A stretch of DNA of 64,000 nucleotides from Lingula anatina (lineage: Eukaryota > Brachiopoda > Lingulata > Lingulida > Lingulidae). Shown piece after piece: positions 24,313 through 36,929 of this stretch. The stretch is from assembly GCF_001039355.2 (NCBI RefSeq), contig NW_019773559.1:231980-295979 (forward strand), in the 5' to 3' direction. The notes under the pieces were generated by a model. That model made no database searches. It saw nothing but the letters and a program-made list of their open reading frames with translations, and had not been told where the DNA came from. Numbering within the stretch: the stretch's first letter is position 1; each line of letters begins with the position of its first letter. Made by a program: the position numbers and the translations under genes.

Positions 24313-25259
24313 TCCTCCAATCCACGTGACATCATGTGTGACGTGAACTTATACAGCAACATTGTGTCTTGTGTGACGCAAGCAAAAGAATCGTCATACA
24401 TATGACGTTAAACACTTAACGTTTTTACAACAATTCTGACAAGTATACGCCAATGGAAAACAGTAATTCCCAATGACGACAATCATATATACTTTTTTCT
24501 AATTTGACTCTCTGTTTATGAATTGTGATTGACCAAAATTATGAATGTTATAAGTTTTTTCTTCAAAAGAGGAATATGGATTTCATTGTAGGATTACAGC
24601 ATCTGTACCTTCTACCAGGGTCACAGATCGATTTTTCACTATTTCTGTATATATATATATTCACAGATATGTCTCTGGCAAATCCATTCAACGTTTCTCT
24701 GATTCTCTCCCGCTGGGGAAAAGTACCCTGCTAGAGGGCACAGTATTGTAATTGAATATTTATGTACATACACAGAAGTCTATGGAACCTCTCTTATACA
24801 ATAACAAACTCTACGGAGACTGTGAAAATGAAATATGCTCATAAAAGTCATAAAATGGCGAGGAAGCTTGACATCAAAGAAGCAGCAGGCTGCTTGTAGT
24901 TTTCTTTACGCTTGAGACAAATTAGGCTTTATACACATGTATAAAAACAGAAGTTTGTGGTACAACAGTTTTATTGTTTCAAATGTTACAAGCCTTAATA
25001 AAAGGTATTACAACAATAAGGTAACTATTATTAGCACCACCTGGGTGAATATTATCTGGATCTGGATCCACCAAACTGTAATTATCAATATTAATCACCC
25101 TGAGAAATTAATAAGAGAAAATATGGTGTGGAAACCGTGTTGGTTTTGTTCAACTGTCGTCACGTGCTTGAATTGTATATTCCGATGTTAGATTTGTGTT
25201 TAGTAGTTGAAACTGCCATTTCTAAAATGTAACTTCAACTAGTGATTTAATAGCCATTT
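24313..25259. other. Intergenic spacer between convergent genes
   Basis: Tail-to-tail spacer. AATAAA at 24997-25002 serves + and TTTATT at 24970-24975 serves -, so the two 3' UTRs may overlap slightly. No other gene seen. Confidence 0.55.
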
Positions 25260-26790
25260 TCAATTTTTGGGAACTGGCTGACTGTCGGTGATCACGTGAT
25301 CGGCGTCCTCCACGTGACCACAGGTATGCTGGGGCGTCTCCGCTCTCCTCTGTCTCAAAGCGGCCTTTATCTTGTCCTCTGTATCTTTAATGAGTTTTTT
25401 CAGTTCACCAGTGAGCAGACTGGCCCCTGTGCTATTGTGATTGCGGTGAAATTTCCCCTCAGAATTTTTCACGACGCACTGCATCTGCTCAGCAGAGACG
25501 CTGCTCTCTAAAAAGGCTAGTACCGAGGACAGTGCTGCGCCCAGGTTCTTCTTTAAAGCTTCATACCTGGAATTGAGAAAGTTTGTAAAATGTTGATCCT
25601 TTTCGCCCGTGATTGAGAGTAGCATTGTCATTAAAACAGATAAATCATACGAAATCAATCACTTCTGAAAACTAACTAATATTTTACTCAAAGACCTGTA
25701 GGTATTTTTTTCCAAACAAGCTCAGCAGAGTTTGCGTAGGCCTTTGGTGTCAAACTCTCTCAGATGTGTCCTTTCTCAACTAAAGCAATAAAAACTTGAG
25801 TATTTAGATGAAGTGTACATAGTCACCTACCTCAGCACAAACATGGGGACCTTCGCTTGCCTAATCCACCCCATGACAGCCCCGTCGCAAAATACAGACA
25901 CGTAGCGGCGAACAAACTTTTCAAATGCTGAAATAAAGTGAAAGTGAAACTAGAAATACGAATCCATGTTACGTTTCTTTCAAACAGAGCTACTTACTAG
26001 ACCTATTTCTAGTCAATCAAACTTTTGCACATCTTACAAGCTTAAGTAAAAGAATTTTGGATTTAAAGATCATCTTAATACCAGTATGTTCTCAACATAA
26101 CACCGTGTTTATGACGTTTACACTGCATTTAAGAGTATTACCAAATCATTGGTAAACATGCACATTTGCTCAAATTGGCAAAAAATAGTAATAAATTACG
26201 TTTGCTTCGAGCATAATTGAAAACCACACATAGAGCACACTATTAGAATATTCGTCATTTTAATGGGTGGAGAAGCTGGGGTCAGCATTGGTATAAAGGA
26301 AACACCAAAATGTTCTAGTTGGATATTTTTCGCCAATGAATAATAACTTAAAATCATTTAGTGTGACCTAGTGGCAAAGACTTTAAGCTAAGGTAAAACT
26401 CCGATACCATTTCTCTCTTCGGCAGAATAGGGGCCTATGATTAAAAAAATAATAAAGAAAAGATAGAAAGAAGACGCTGTATTCTAGTACCTTTCGGTTG
26501 AACGTCATTGGAGACAAAGCCTGTATGTGAGCCGGATTGTCTGTTCCACTCGCTGATCACTGCGTCCTCCAGCCGGCGCATCAAGAGGACCACCTTCTCT
26601 ACCTTACCCCTCCCCAGCCGAGCCGCAGTCTGGCGGTAAGGATAATGTGACTTGATTGCAATAACCCGTGGGTCCACGCGGCCCTCACCCAGGAACCCCT
26701 TCTCGCGCAACGTGACGTCATTGTAAACGCTTCCTGTGAAAATACCTGAAATACAACAACGGTTAAATTAATTTTAATTTCCGGTGAGGG

Positions 26791-26862
<72 letters not shown>

Positions 26863-28139
26863 ACTTTAGCGATCAATAAACAACAACACGAGTAGCACAG
26901 GTCTTTTTTACACTCAAAATGTTAAGAAATAAGAAATTTAAAAAGATAATGGCATTATTAGAAAATTAAGCTTTAGGGAGTGTTAATGTACCCTCTACCA
27001 TGGCCACAGACTGACTTTTCACAGGATATTCACAAATATGTCTTTAGATAAATAGACGGTCATTTTACTATCTCTGGTTTTTCCCAGTTTTCCCTATATA
27101 ATCGGCCACCCTGGTAGAGGGTAGTGTTTAAGTATGTTTAAAATAACAGTTCAATCGTTTACAGTATTTTAAAACTTATAAAGCATGTCCTTAAGCTGTA
27201 CATTTCTCGCTGAAATATTGATAGAAATAGCAATATGTAGAGTGTATCATTTTAGATAATAATAATAATAATAACAAAAATAATAAATTATTTTAAGGCG
27301 TATTCGTAAAAACCTCAACGTGTCTCACAAAATATCTAAAATTACTGAAGAAAGGCTAAAATTATTGAGGAAACGCTGACAATGAGACAAGAAAGCTCAC
27401 CTGATGCTTCTTGAAGAAGATGGCGGACCCAGGTGTTGCCTGCTCCTGGAAAACTCTGGAGGATAGTCAGCGGGAGGTTGTGATCGGTGAAATGAACGCA
27501 GCTGCAGGCGCCCTCTGTTAACTGTCTGGAGCGTCCCGTGCACCTGGTGACAAGCGACACTTCCACGATATCCGGGCTCATCCCCACTGGGCCCGGCCTC
27601 TGTATATTGACCCACGGTCTGACGGTCACGTGACTCCCCGGAGGACGAATTTCGGCCGTTTTCGGCTTGTTTCGCTGTCCATATTCGACCGCTGTGTGAC
27701 TCCCTGCGTTCATCACTCTAGCATGACCCCGGTTGTTGCTGGGATGGTTTGCTGTTTCGAGAGGCAAGCTAGACGCATAACACAAATGTTTCATTGATGT
27801 TAGGGCACATATAATCTAAATGCAGGGGGTGGTAGATACAGGTATACAAGTAGTAGATATGGCAGCATTTGCAATTCTAATTAGTTGTCTGTTATAGGAA
27901 AGGTACAAGATAAGAAAATTTTGATAACTGACAAAACAAAACTCACACTTGAAAATTCTTGATAAATCTGTAAATGCCCCAAATTTTATCAAGTTATTGC
28001 AATAACAAGACGCTATTAAACCAAGACTACCTCACCTGTATTTATCCTGAAACATTAAACTAAGCATGTTCAAGTTGAACGTGACTACGACGGACCCGGC
28101 GATGAGAAAGAACACAGCGGCCTTGTGAGAGGACTTCAT
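25260..28139 (-). CDS. Type II membrane sulfotransferase, WSCD-like, without WSC domains
   Basis: Read on the minus strand in five exons: 28139-28036, 27768-27401, 26745-26491, 25927-25831, 25566-25260. Phases 2, 1, 1, 2 agree and the product is 376 residues. Short cytoplasmic N-terminus MKSSHK, one membrane anchor (about 7-30), a stalk, then a PAPS-dependent sulfotransferase domain. The 5'-phosphosulfate loop SFPGAGNTWVRHL is at 140-152, KSH at 189-191, and the 3'-phosphate-binding RRLEDAVISEW at 214-224. The order and the NRQSGSHTGF and CVVKNSEGKFHR motifs match the WSCD1/2 sulfotransferase domain. Vertebrate WSCDs are about 570 residues with two WSC domains between anchor and catalytic domain; none is present here. 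Golgi location and the sulfated substrate are inferred or unknown. Confidence 0.85.
26794..26862. repeat. (TA)n followed by T-run
   Basis: About 26 AT dinucleotides then about 17 T, in the sulfotransferase intron 26746-27400. Confidence 0.95.
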
Positions 28140-28240
28140 CCCTGGTTACTATGGTTTCTGTTACTACGGTTCCGGCTACTTAAGTTCCTGATGCTATGGC
28201 TCCTGTACTATGGTTCCGGTTACTATGGTTGTTGGATGCA
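28140..28240. repeat. Degenerate repeats in the sulfotransferase 5' leader
   Basis: Variants of ggttactatggttcc recur at least five times directly upstream of the start codon (which reads toward lower coordinates). They probably lie in the leader or core promoter. Confidence 0.55.
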
Positions 28241-29765
28241 AGTGCGACACCCCCGGGTTTTTTAACCGAAAGAGTTAGAAATTGTAGCTCGTATAACGCG
28301 ATGTAAACAAAAGGTAATATTGTGTGAAGAGAGTGGCTAACTTCGGCACATCTTTTGTTTCCCGTTCCCTTGTCACAGACTACGACATTGCTTTAACCTC
28401 GAATGAATTAAACTTTTTGATTGTCTAAACTGTAACCAAGAGAATGCAAGACAGAATGCAGGTAAAGCCGTCCAGTGTACTATATTTCCAAAAAGTGGAT
28501 GCAATTCACATCTTAGTTGATGACTATTCGTGATAAACCTCGTCTCAAGTTGAACACACGTATAACCGCCCTGTGACACGCAACCCGGCGTCTTAATGAC
28601 AATAGTCTACTGTCTCTATCAGAGTTATTACGATGCGCATGACAAATACATAGCTTAAACTTGGTATATCAAACAAAATGACTGGAATATGGCAGACTAA
28701 GTGGAGATACGACAAGGTTCTTTCTCAGTCGAATAGAAAATATTTGTTTACATTGTTTATATCGGCTGTCAAATTTCAGAGATATAGAATTAGCGTTTAT
28801 TGAAAGTAATATATAATGAACTGGAATTACGAGGGATGTGAAAGTAAGCTTCTTTATTACTTTAACAGCATCAATAATAGCTTGGCTGTTACATATAAAT
28901 AGATACTGCAAAATTTTAGTGTTCATTTTTTTTTTCAATTTTGCCTATATAGCACAAATCCTCGATTTTGTCAAAACAGCAGCCACGAATCAGCAAAAGA
29001 ACATTTCAAATAACCATAATACATTTTATACATTGCCACTGTCTATCAATAATTATTTTTCATTTGCGGCAATTCTCTTACCACGTTGTCAAAGCCCCTG
29101 ATGAAGGTCGGCAGTCTCCAAAACTACTTTCACGTTTATCACTTCATGGGTTCCCATCTCCCATGTGTGAGTTCATCAAATGGTGTCCTGTGTAATGATG
29201 TAATGATTCATATCTCATCTTGTATAATAAACGTGTAATAATGTAATTAAGTACATTGAGATACCAGTAAAGGTCTACCTAGGCATAGAGATAAGGTTTG
29301 CAGCCATTCTGGGGAGGAAAATTTGAGATAAAGAAGATGCCGAATAAAGTTGGGGAAAGAAAATAAACGGACTCCAGTTGATGCTTTAATCAAGAAGATT
29401 TCGCTTAGATCCTAGGGAAAAGATTTACCTCAGAGCTTAGTGTAAAGAGCAACACCATCTTCTACAAAGTATTTTGGTAGTGCGCAGTTGTAGGAGCAAT
29501 GCCCTGTATTCACTTCCTCTCTCTCTGACAGTTTTCACAACGTAATGTATTTTTGGTTTGCCACAGCAGCGTCTCTTTTCAGTGAAAGCTCCAGCAACAT
29601 CATACGATCACGGTCAGTCGTATATGTAAATACCCTTTATCGTCCCGTCAAAGCTCCGATGTCGTTACTCAACTGGAAGTTCAATCACGGCGTTACTCGA
29701 GTACGGCCTTGGTCTGGTCGCCTTTCTGCGCCAGTTCTGATTTTCTTCATGCACCAGGCGCTTAT

Positions 29766-30080
29766 TCAAAGCTCTGATTTCGTCTTGCACGGGCCGTGGA
29801 CACACCTGTACTTCTGTCCACAGTGTCTGTCTATAATCTCAGGGGTAGAGCACACCCGACCTCCGTTCATGGCCTCGACAGCAAGGTCCTGCAAGTAGTC
29901 CCTGTAGCTCATGTCCTTGTTGCAGTCGACCGGGAATCCTCCGAAATATCCGCAATCTAGGGAACCCGAAATCCCCTTGCAGCCGTAGAGTCTGATACCG
30001 CGCGCCAGTCTTTCACGAGAGTTGGGACCTGGTTTGACTTCAATCCATTTACAGGTGACTCCGGCTGCAGTGACCTCACC
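29766..30080 (-). CDS. Small cysteine-rich protein, last exon, copy 1
   Basis: Minus-strand exon from acceptor cactctag (30080) to TGA at 29768-29766: 104 residues with eight cysteines, including CKWIEVKPGPNSRERLARG, YGCKG, DCGYFGG and RCVHGPC. No family recognised. The cysteine density and lack of hydrophobic segments suggest a secreted protein whose signal peptide lies in an upstream exon I could not find. The triplet before the exon is a stop, so splicing is required. Support for coding: versus copy 2 there are six synonymous changes and one replacement (Thr/Met near the C-terminus). The longer plus-strand ORF over the same bases (29545-29898) is a shadow. Confidence 0.65.
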   Translation of the reverse strand, partial: GEVTAAGVTCKWIEVKPGPNSRERLARGIRLYGCKGISGSLDCGYFGGFPVDCNKDMSYRDYLQDLAVEAMNGGRVCSTPEIIDRHCGQKYRCVHGPCKTKSEL

Positions 30081-30111
30081 CTAGAGTGAAATGACAGCGG
30101 TTATTACATAA

Positions 30112-30299
30112 CAGGCCCGTAGCCAGCAATTGCGAAAGGGGGGGGGGGTGTTCTTTTTCTGAAAATGTGGACCTTTTGTAATGAAACTTTTAACTTTTGT
30201 TAAAACTTAACCTAGATCAAATTAACCCAGAGTGGACCTTTTCTCAGTAAATAGGGGGGTTCTTTTGAACCCCCCCCCCCCCCCCCGGCTACGGGCCTG
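30112..30299. mobile_element. MITE family 1, copy b
   Basis: Starts caggcccgtagccagc and ends ggctacgggcctg. The two ends are flanked by long G-runs and C-runs (9 G, about 16 C) that could fold into a GC hairpin. Next to the cysteine-rich exon. Confidence 0.8.
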
Positions 30300-30304
30300 T
30301 ATAA

Positions 30305-32414
30305 TGATAGCGGTAACACAGTAAAACATAACATGTAATGTATCGATTACATATTATATTACAGTGTGGAAGGTCATAAAAATGTATGCGCCAATACAGG
30401 AATAATTTGAATTGAAATACTCTTTAGCAATCGTTCGATTAAATTCAGAAGACACCTTAGCTACCTGTTACGAACAATTCACAAAAAAAAAATAATAATA
30501 AATAAATAAATACGGTACATGTATTTCACAGTTAACAAGATAGGCTTATCTTTAAGGGATCATCTCAGAAGTACACATTGTTTCCGCAAATTAAATTATG
30601 ACAATATGCCGTAGAATATAATGTAAAATATGAATTACTTCATTAATTACCTCGAAATACGATCAGCTTAGTCGTGAAAACAAGCGTGACCTGGCTAAGA
30701 ATCGATATTTACGTGTAATTCGTGAAGAACCTCTCTAATTACAAAGCCGGTGTTAAGCCTGTTGTTTTCCGGTGTTTTTGCCTTATAGGAAATCAATTGC
30801 ATCAAAATTTATGAGGTAAACTGCCAGCAATGGATCGTTCATCAAGCCTCATACCGCAGGAAAAGAAACTTCAGACAAAAGGGCAATGTTTACCCCCATG
30901 TTCTATGCTAAGTGAGATTGAACATTTCCCGCATATTGGGCACATTCTTACCGTTTCTGTCGAGAAGCTGAATTCTTTAGTTTTAGTGGATTCTGCCGCG
31001 GTAAAAGTAACGAATGCCATCAAAGTGACAAAAGACAACAACATCCTATGTTCTGAAAGTATGGCTGGGTGGGTTAGGTATTTTGCGTAGAGTTTAAGAA
31101 GTCCGTTGGATCGGGGAAGAACAGGATTACTCTTCGCCTTAAACGACCCACATTTAAAGTCGGGCTCTTCCAGTTACGTGCACACGAAGATGAGTTAGCC
31201 GGCTGGGACCCGAACCCATTGTCCGATTCTTTTTAGTTTTCTTAGTTGCATTCTTCTGTCCCCGTGAAAAAGAAGACGATGGCCGAGTGAGACTCCCTCC
31301 TCCTGTTCCGACACCCCGTAGATATTATGCGCGTTCTAAACAAGTTAGCCTCAGCATGCTCTGAATAAAGATCTTAACTCGTCCAAACTTTATGTCGTGC
31401 AAGGGTATCTTGCCTGGTTGTCAATATGGAGAAGTAATCGTGACCGTTTGCGTAAAATTAATCGATGACAAATTTTCCTCGTCTTCTAAAAATGTCGCTT
31501 GGCAGTTCAGCTCCATGCATGTTCCACAATAGCGTCAGATATCGATTACCATACGTCAGTTTAAAAAGGAAATCAACAACTAGCTACCTGATAAAATTGA
31601 CAAAATAACGAACGTCTACTTAATCAGAAATGTTACCATGTTCGTTAACGTTTGAAATCTTGATCTCATTGACACGCATCTATAAATATCAACTTTTATG
31701 GCTAAAAAGTACCCACGCTTTGGGCTTGTGTGTCGCCTTCAGGGACCAAACTTTTTTTCCTATTTTGGCCCCTGAAGAAGGCACTCGAGTCGAAAGCTCG
31801 AGTACTTCTTATCCATCATGGCTGATATTTATAGATTCCAATGTAATTAAATTTTCTCTTATACAAGATCAACGCGCTGATTATGAAGAATCCTCAAACC
31901 TTGATCTGTAAATGTTGAGAAGTATTTCATGTTTACTAGTCTGGTATTTATGCACTGTTCAGACGGCAATATTGTAACATGCAGAGATCTCTGACGTGAT
32001 TGGCGTTTTACCAACGGGCGGGAACTGTTGGGGGGGGGGGGGTATCGAGATCGAGGGGGATTCTTCTACTTCACTTCACATTGTTGTGTCAACTGTTAAA
32101 TCTTTATTAAAAAGTCACTACAAGAAGTTGACAGTTGATATTCCAACTCATTAATAAGCACAGCACAAAGCTCATGTTTAATTTTTCATCAATCCTGATG
32201 AGTAACTGCACGGTAAAACAGCTAGTGTCATCCTCTTTAAATATTGTCATTATTAACCCACTCAATGATTTTTTCATTTTTTGTTCATATAAATAAATGA
32301 AAACGGAGGAAAGTTTTGCTTTTTCGGCAGCATTGTGTCCTCGCTTGTTTGAAACTTTTCTACTGCAGTCCACGTATGTGTATAAATAAGAAATTCAATT
32401 AAACCCTCTGTGGA
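30305..32414. other. Region between the cysteine-rich exon and NDUFB8 3' end (copy 1)
   Basis: Should contain the missing upstream exon(s) of the cysteine-rich gene; none could be supported. Candidate short ORFs (30830-31090 +, 31630-31911 +, 30900-31020 -) are broken or altered in the allelic copy. A hairpin actcgag/ctcgagt lies around 31782-31803. Confidence 0.5.
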
Positions 32415-32470
32415 TCAATCGGCTGGTTCAAAAGTGTAATGTTTGACGACAGGAGCATCTTCAGGGCTCC
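32415..32470 (-). pseudogene. NDUFB8: NDUFB8 last exon fragment, cut at the N
   Basis: 3'-terminal 56 nt of the exon including the stop; the remainder is lost at the N at 32471. Not a biological truncation. Confidence 0.75.
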
Positions 32471-33710
32471 NAAAAATTGTAGCTCGTATAACGCGATGTA
32501 AACAAAAGGTAATATTGTGTGAAGAGAGTGGCGCTAACTTCGGCACATCTTTTGTTTCCCGTTCCCTTGTCACAGACTACGACATTGCTTTAACCTCGAA
32601 TGAATTAAACTTTTTGATTGTCTAAACTGTAACCAAGAGAATGCAAGACAGAATGCAGGTAAAGCCGTCCAGTGTACTATATTTCCAAAAAGTGGATGCA
32701 ATTCACATCTTAGTAGATGACTATTCGTGATAAACCTCGTCTCAAGTTGAACACACGTATAACCGCCCTGTGACACGCAACCCGGCGTCTTAATGACAAT
32801 AGTCTACTGTCTCTATCAGAGTTATTACGATGCGCATGACAAATACATAGCTTAAACTTGGTATATCAAACAAAATGACTGGAATATGGAAGACTAAGTG
32901 GAGATACGACAAGGTTCTTTCTCAGTCGAATAGAAAATATTTGTTTACATTGTTTATATCGGCTGTCAAATTTCAGAGATATAAAATTAGCGTTTATTGA
33001 AAGTAATATATAATGAACTGGAATTACGAGGGATGTGAAAGTAAGCTTCTTTATTACTTTAACAGCATCAATAATCGCTTGGCTGTTACATATAAATAGA
33101 TACTGCAAAATTTTAGTGTTCATTTTTTTTTTCAATTTTGCCTATATAGCACAAATCCTCGATTTTGTCAAAAGAGCAGCCACGAATCAGCAAAAGAACA
33201 TTTTAAATAACCGTAATACATTTTATACATTGCCACTGTCTATCAATAATTATTTTTCATTTGCGGCAATTCTCTTACCACGTTGTCAAAGCACCTGATG
33301 AAGGTCGGCAGTCTCCAAAACTACTTTCACGTTTATCACTTCATGGGTTCCCATCTCCCATGTGTGAGTTCATCAAGTGGTGCCCTGTTTAATGATGTAA
33401 TGATTCATATCTCATCTTGTATAATAAACGTGTAATAATGTAATTAAGTACATTGAGATACCAGTAAAGGTCTACCTAGGCATAGAGATAAGGTTTGCAG
33501 TCATTCTGGGGAGGAAAATTTGAGATAAAGAAGATGCCGAATAAAGTTGGGGAAAGAAAATAAACGGACTCCAGTTGATGTTTTAATCAAGAAGATTTCG
33601 CTTAGATCCTAGGGAAAAGATTTACCTCAGAGCTTAGTGTAAAGAGTAACACCATCTTCTACAAAGTATTTTGGTAGTGCGCAGTTGTAGGAGCAATGCC
33701 CTGTATTCAC

Positions 33711-33744
<34 letters not shown>

Positions 33745-33980
33745 AGTTTTCACAACGTAATGTATTTTTGGTTTGCCACAGCAGCATCTCTTTTCAGTGA
33801 AAGCTCCAGCAACATCATACGATCACGGTCAGTCGTATATGTAAATACCCTTTATTGTCCCGTCAAAGCTCCGATGTCGTTACTCAACTGGAAGTTCAAT
33901 AACGGCGTTACTCGAGTACGGCCTTGGTCCGGTCGCCTTTCTGCGCCAGTTCTGATTTTCTTCATGCACCAGGCGCTTAT

Positions 33981-34295
33981 TCAAAGCTCTGATTTCATCT
34001 TGCACGGGCCGTGGACACACCTGTACTTCTGTCCACAGTGTCTGTCTATAATCTCAGGGGTAGAGCACACCCGACCTCCGTTCATGGCCTCGACAGCAAG
34101 GTCCTGCAAGTAGTCCCTGTAGCTCATGTCCTTGTTGCAGTCGACCGGGAAACCTCCGAAATATCCGCAATCCAGGGAACCTGATATCCCCTTGCAGCCG
34201 TAGAGTCTGATACCGCGCGCCAGTCTTTCACGAGAGTTGGGACCTGGCTTGACTTCAATCCATTTACAGGTGACTCCGGCCGCAGTGACCTCACC
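33981..34295 (-). CDS. Small cysteine-rich protein, last exon, copy 2 (probable allele)
   Basis: Same exon as 29766-30080 in the second copy of the allelic segment, intact, with the same acceptor. Probably not a second gene. Confidence 0.6.
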   Translation of the reverse strand, partial: GEVTAAGVTCKWIEVKPGPNSRERLARGIRLYGCKGISGSLDCGYFGGFPVDCNKDMSYRDYLQDLAVEAMNGGRVCSTPEIIDRHCGQKYRCVHGPCKMKSEL

Positions 34296-34326
34296 CTAGA
34301 GTGAAACAACAGCGGTTATTACATAA

Positions 34327-34504
34327 CAGGCCCGTAGCCAGCAATTCCGAAAGAGGGGTTCTTTTTCTGAAAATGTGGACCTTTTGTCATGAAACTTTTA
34401 ACTTTTGTTAAAACCTTTACCTAGATCAAATTAACCCAGAGTGGACCTTTTCTCAGCAAAAAGGGGGGTTCTTTCGAACCCCCTCCCCCCTGGCTACGGG
34501 CCTG
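34327..34504. mobile_element. MITE family 1, copy c (allelic to b)
   Basis: Same insertion as 30112-30299 in the other allelic copy. G- and C-runs are shorter, so run length differs between alleles. Confidence 0.8.
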
Positions 34505-36622
34505 TATAATGATAGCGGTAACATAGTAATACATAACATGTAATGTATCGATTACATATTATATTACAGTGTGGAAGGTCATAAAAATGTATGCGCCAAT
34601 ACAGGAATAATTTGAATTGAAATACTCTTTAGCAATCGTTCGATTAAATTCAGGAGACACCTTAGCTACCTGTTACGAACAATTCACAAAAAAAAATTAA
34701 TAATAAATAAATAAATACGGTACATGTATTTCACAGTTAACAAGATAGGCTTATCTTTAAGGGACCATCTCAGAAGTACACATTGTTTCCACAAATTAAA
34801 TTATGACAATATGCCGTAGAATATAATGTAAAATATGAATTACTTCATTAATTACCTCGAAATACGATCAGCTTAGTCGTGAAAACAAGCGTGACCTGGC
34901 TAAGAATCGATATTTACGTGTAATTCGTGAAGAACCTCTCTAATTACAAAGCTGGTGTTAAGCCTGTTGTTTTCCGGTGTTTTTGCCTTATAGGAAATCA
35001 ATTGCATCAAAATTTATGAGGTAAACTGCCAGCAATGGATCGTTCATCAAGCCTCATACCGCAGGAAAAGAAACTTCAGACAAAAGGGCAATGTTTACCC
35101 CCATGTTCTATGCTAAGTGAGATTTAACATTTCCCGCATATTGGGCACATTCTTACCGTTTCTGTCGAGAAGCTGAATTCTTTAGTTTTAGTGGATTCTG
35201 CCGCGGTAAAAGTAACGAATGCCAACAAGGTGACAAAAGACAACAACATCCTATGTTCTGAAAGTATGGCTGGGTGGGTTAGGTATTTTGCGTAGAGTTT
35301 AAGAAGTCCGTTGGATCGGGAAAGAACAGGATTACTCTTCGCCTTAAACGACCCACATTTAAAGTCTGGCTCTTCCAGTTACGTGCACACGAAGATGAGT
35401 TAGCCGGCTGGGACCCGAACGCATTGTCCGATTCTTTTTAGTTTTCTTAGTTGCATTCTTCTGTCCCCGTGAGAAAGAAGACGATGGCCGAGTGAGACTC
35501 CCTCCTCCTGTTCCGACAACCCGTAGACATTATGCACGTTCTAAACAAGTTAGCCTCAGCATGCTCTGAATAAAGATCTTAACTCGTCCAAACTTTATGT
35601 CGTGCAAGGGTATCTTGCCTGGTTGTCAATATGGAGAAGTAATCGTGACCGTTTGCGTAAAATTAATCGATGACAAATTTTCCTCGTCTTCTAAAAATGT
35701 CGCTTGGCAGTTCAGCTCCATGCATGTTCCACAATAGCGTCAGATATCGATTACCATACGTCAGTTTAAAAAGGAAATCAACAACTAGCTACCTGATAAA
35801 ATTGACAAAATAACGAACGTCTACTTAATCAGAAATGTTACCATGTTCGTTAACGTTTGAAATCTTGATCTCATTGACACGCATCTATAAAGATCAACTT
35901 TTATGGCTAAAAAGTACCCACGCTTTGGGCTTGTGTGTCGCCTTCAGGGACCAAACTTTTTTTCCTATTTTGTCCCCTGAAGAAGGCACTCGAGCCGAAA
36001 GCTGGGGTACTTCTTATCCATCATGGCTGATATTTATAGATTCCAATGTAATTAAATTTTCTCTTATACAAGATCAACGCGCTGATTATGATGAATCCTC
36101 AAACCTTGATCTGTAAATGTTGAGAAGTATTTCATGTTTACTAGTCTGGCATTTATGCACTGTTCAGACGGCAATATAGTAACATGCAGCGATCTCTGAC
36201 GTGATTGGCGTTTTACCAACGGGCGGGAACTGTTGGGGGGGGGGGGGGGTATCGAGATCGAGGGGGATTCTTCTACTTCACTTCACATTGTTGTGTCAAC
36301 TGTTAAATCTTTATTAAAAAGTCACTACAAGAAGCTAACAGTTGATGTCCCAACTCATTAATAAGCACAGCACAAAGCTCATGTTTAATTTTTCATCAAT
36401 CCTGATGAGTAACTGCACGGTAAAACAGCTAGTGACATCCTCTTTAAATATTGTCATTATTAACTCACTCAATGATTTTTTTCAGTTTTTGTTCATATAA
36501 ATAAATGAAAACGGAGGAAAGTTTTGCTTTTTCGGCAGCATTGTGTCCTCGCTTGTTTGAAACTTTTCTACTGCAGTCCACGTATGTGTATAAATAAGAA
36601 ATTCAATTAAACCCTCTGTGGA

Positions 36623-36721
36623 TCAATCGGCTGGTTCAAAAGTGTAATGTTTGACGACAGGAGCATCTTCAGGGCTTCCCCCCCTATCTAGCCACAGATT
36701 GCCTGGGTACTGCTTCGGCAA
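36623..36721 (-). CDS. NDUFB8: NDUFB8 last exon, duplicated allelic copy
   Basis: Same 99-nt exon as 38274-38176, isolated from the rest of the gene by the gap. Encodes the same LPKQYPGNLWLDRGG...stop. A probable assembly duplicate. Confidence 0.75.
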   Translation of the reverse strand: MPKQYPGNLWLDRGGSPEDAPVVKHYTFEPAD

Positions 36722-36929
36722 CTGAAATGAACAGCATTCTCTTCACATTCTGGTTTATGCAACCTTACTTAAAACAATTATCGAACATTTTTCATACTTC
36801 AACTTTTCTAATTAAAAAAAAAAGGCAGCACAAAAAAAAGCCTTTAATTTACACTTCGTCAAATTTCTGGCCTACTCACTTACACTGAATTTGTACAGCA
36901 CAGAAAGTAAACAAACAAAAAAAAAAAAA

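Larger units (their letters stand above)
28279..32470. repeat. 4.2-kb allelic segment, copy 1
   Basis: Nearly identical to 32472 onward, ending at the N at 32471. It is continuous on the left with the sulfotransferase promoter. Contains the cysteine-rich exon, a MITE and the first 56 nt of the NDUFB8 last exon counted from its 3' end. Confidence 0.88.
32472..36929. repeat. 4.4-kb allelic segment, copy 2
   Basis: Begins at bases matching about 28280 and runs into the gap at 36930. Differences from copy 1 are SNPs and length changes in simple repeats, such as (TC)n at 33717-33742 and the G-run near 36236. Confidence 0.88.

Noticed and set aside
29545-29898. 117-residue plus-strand ORF, also at 33760-34113
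   Set aside because: Overlaps the minus-strand cysteine-rich exon, where allele differences are synonymous on the minus strand.
30900-31020. Minus-strand ORF beginning MAFVTFTAAE with a CPICGKC zinc-finger-like string
   Set aside because: The allelic copy loses the ATG and gains an in-frame stop, so it is not a conserved coding exon.
31630-31911. 93-residue ORF repeated three times (also 35835-36116, 37390-37671)
   Set aside because: The repetition reflects the duplicated assembly; allele differences include replacements and no splice or start context supports coding.
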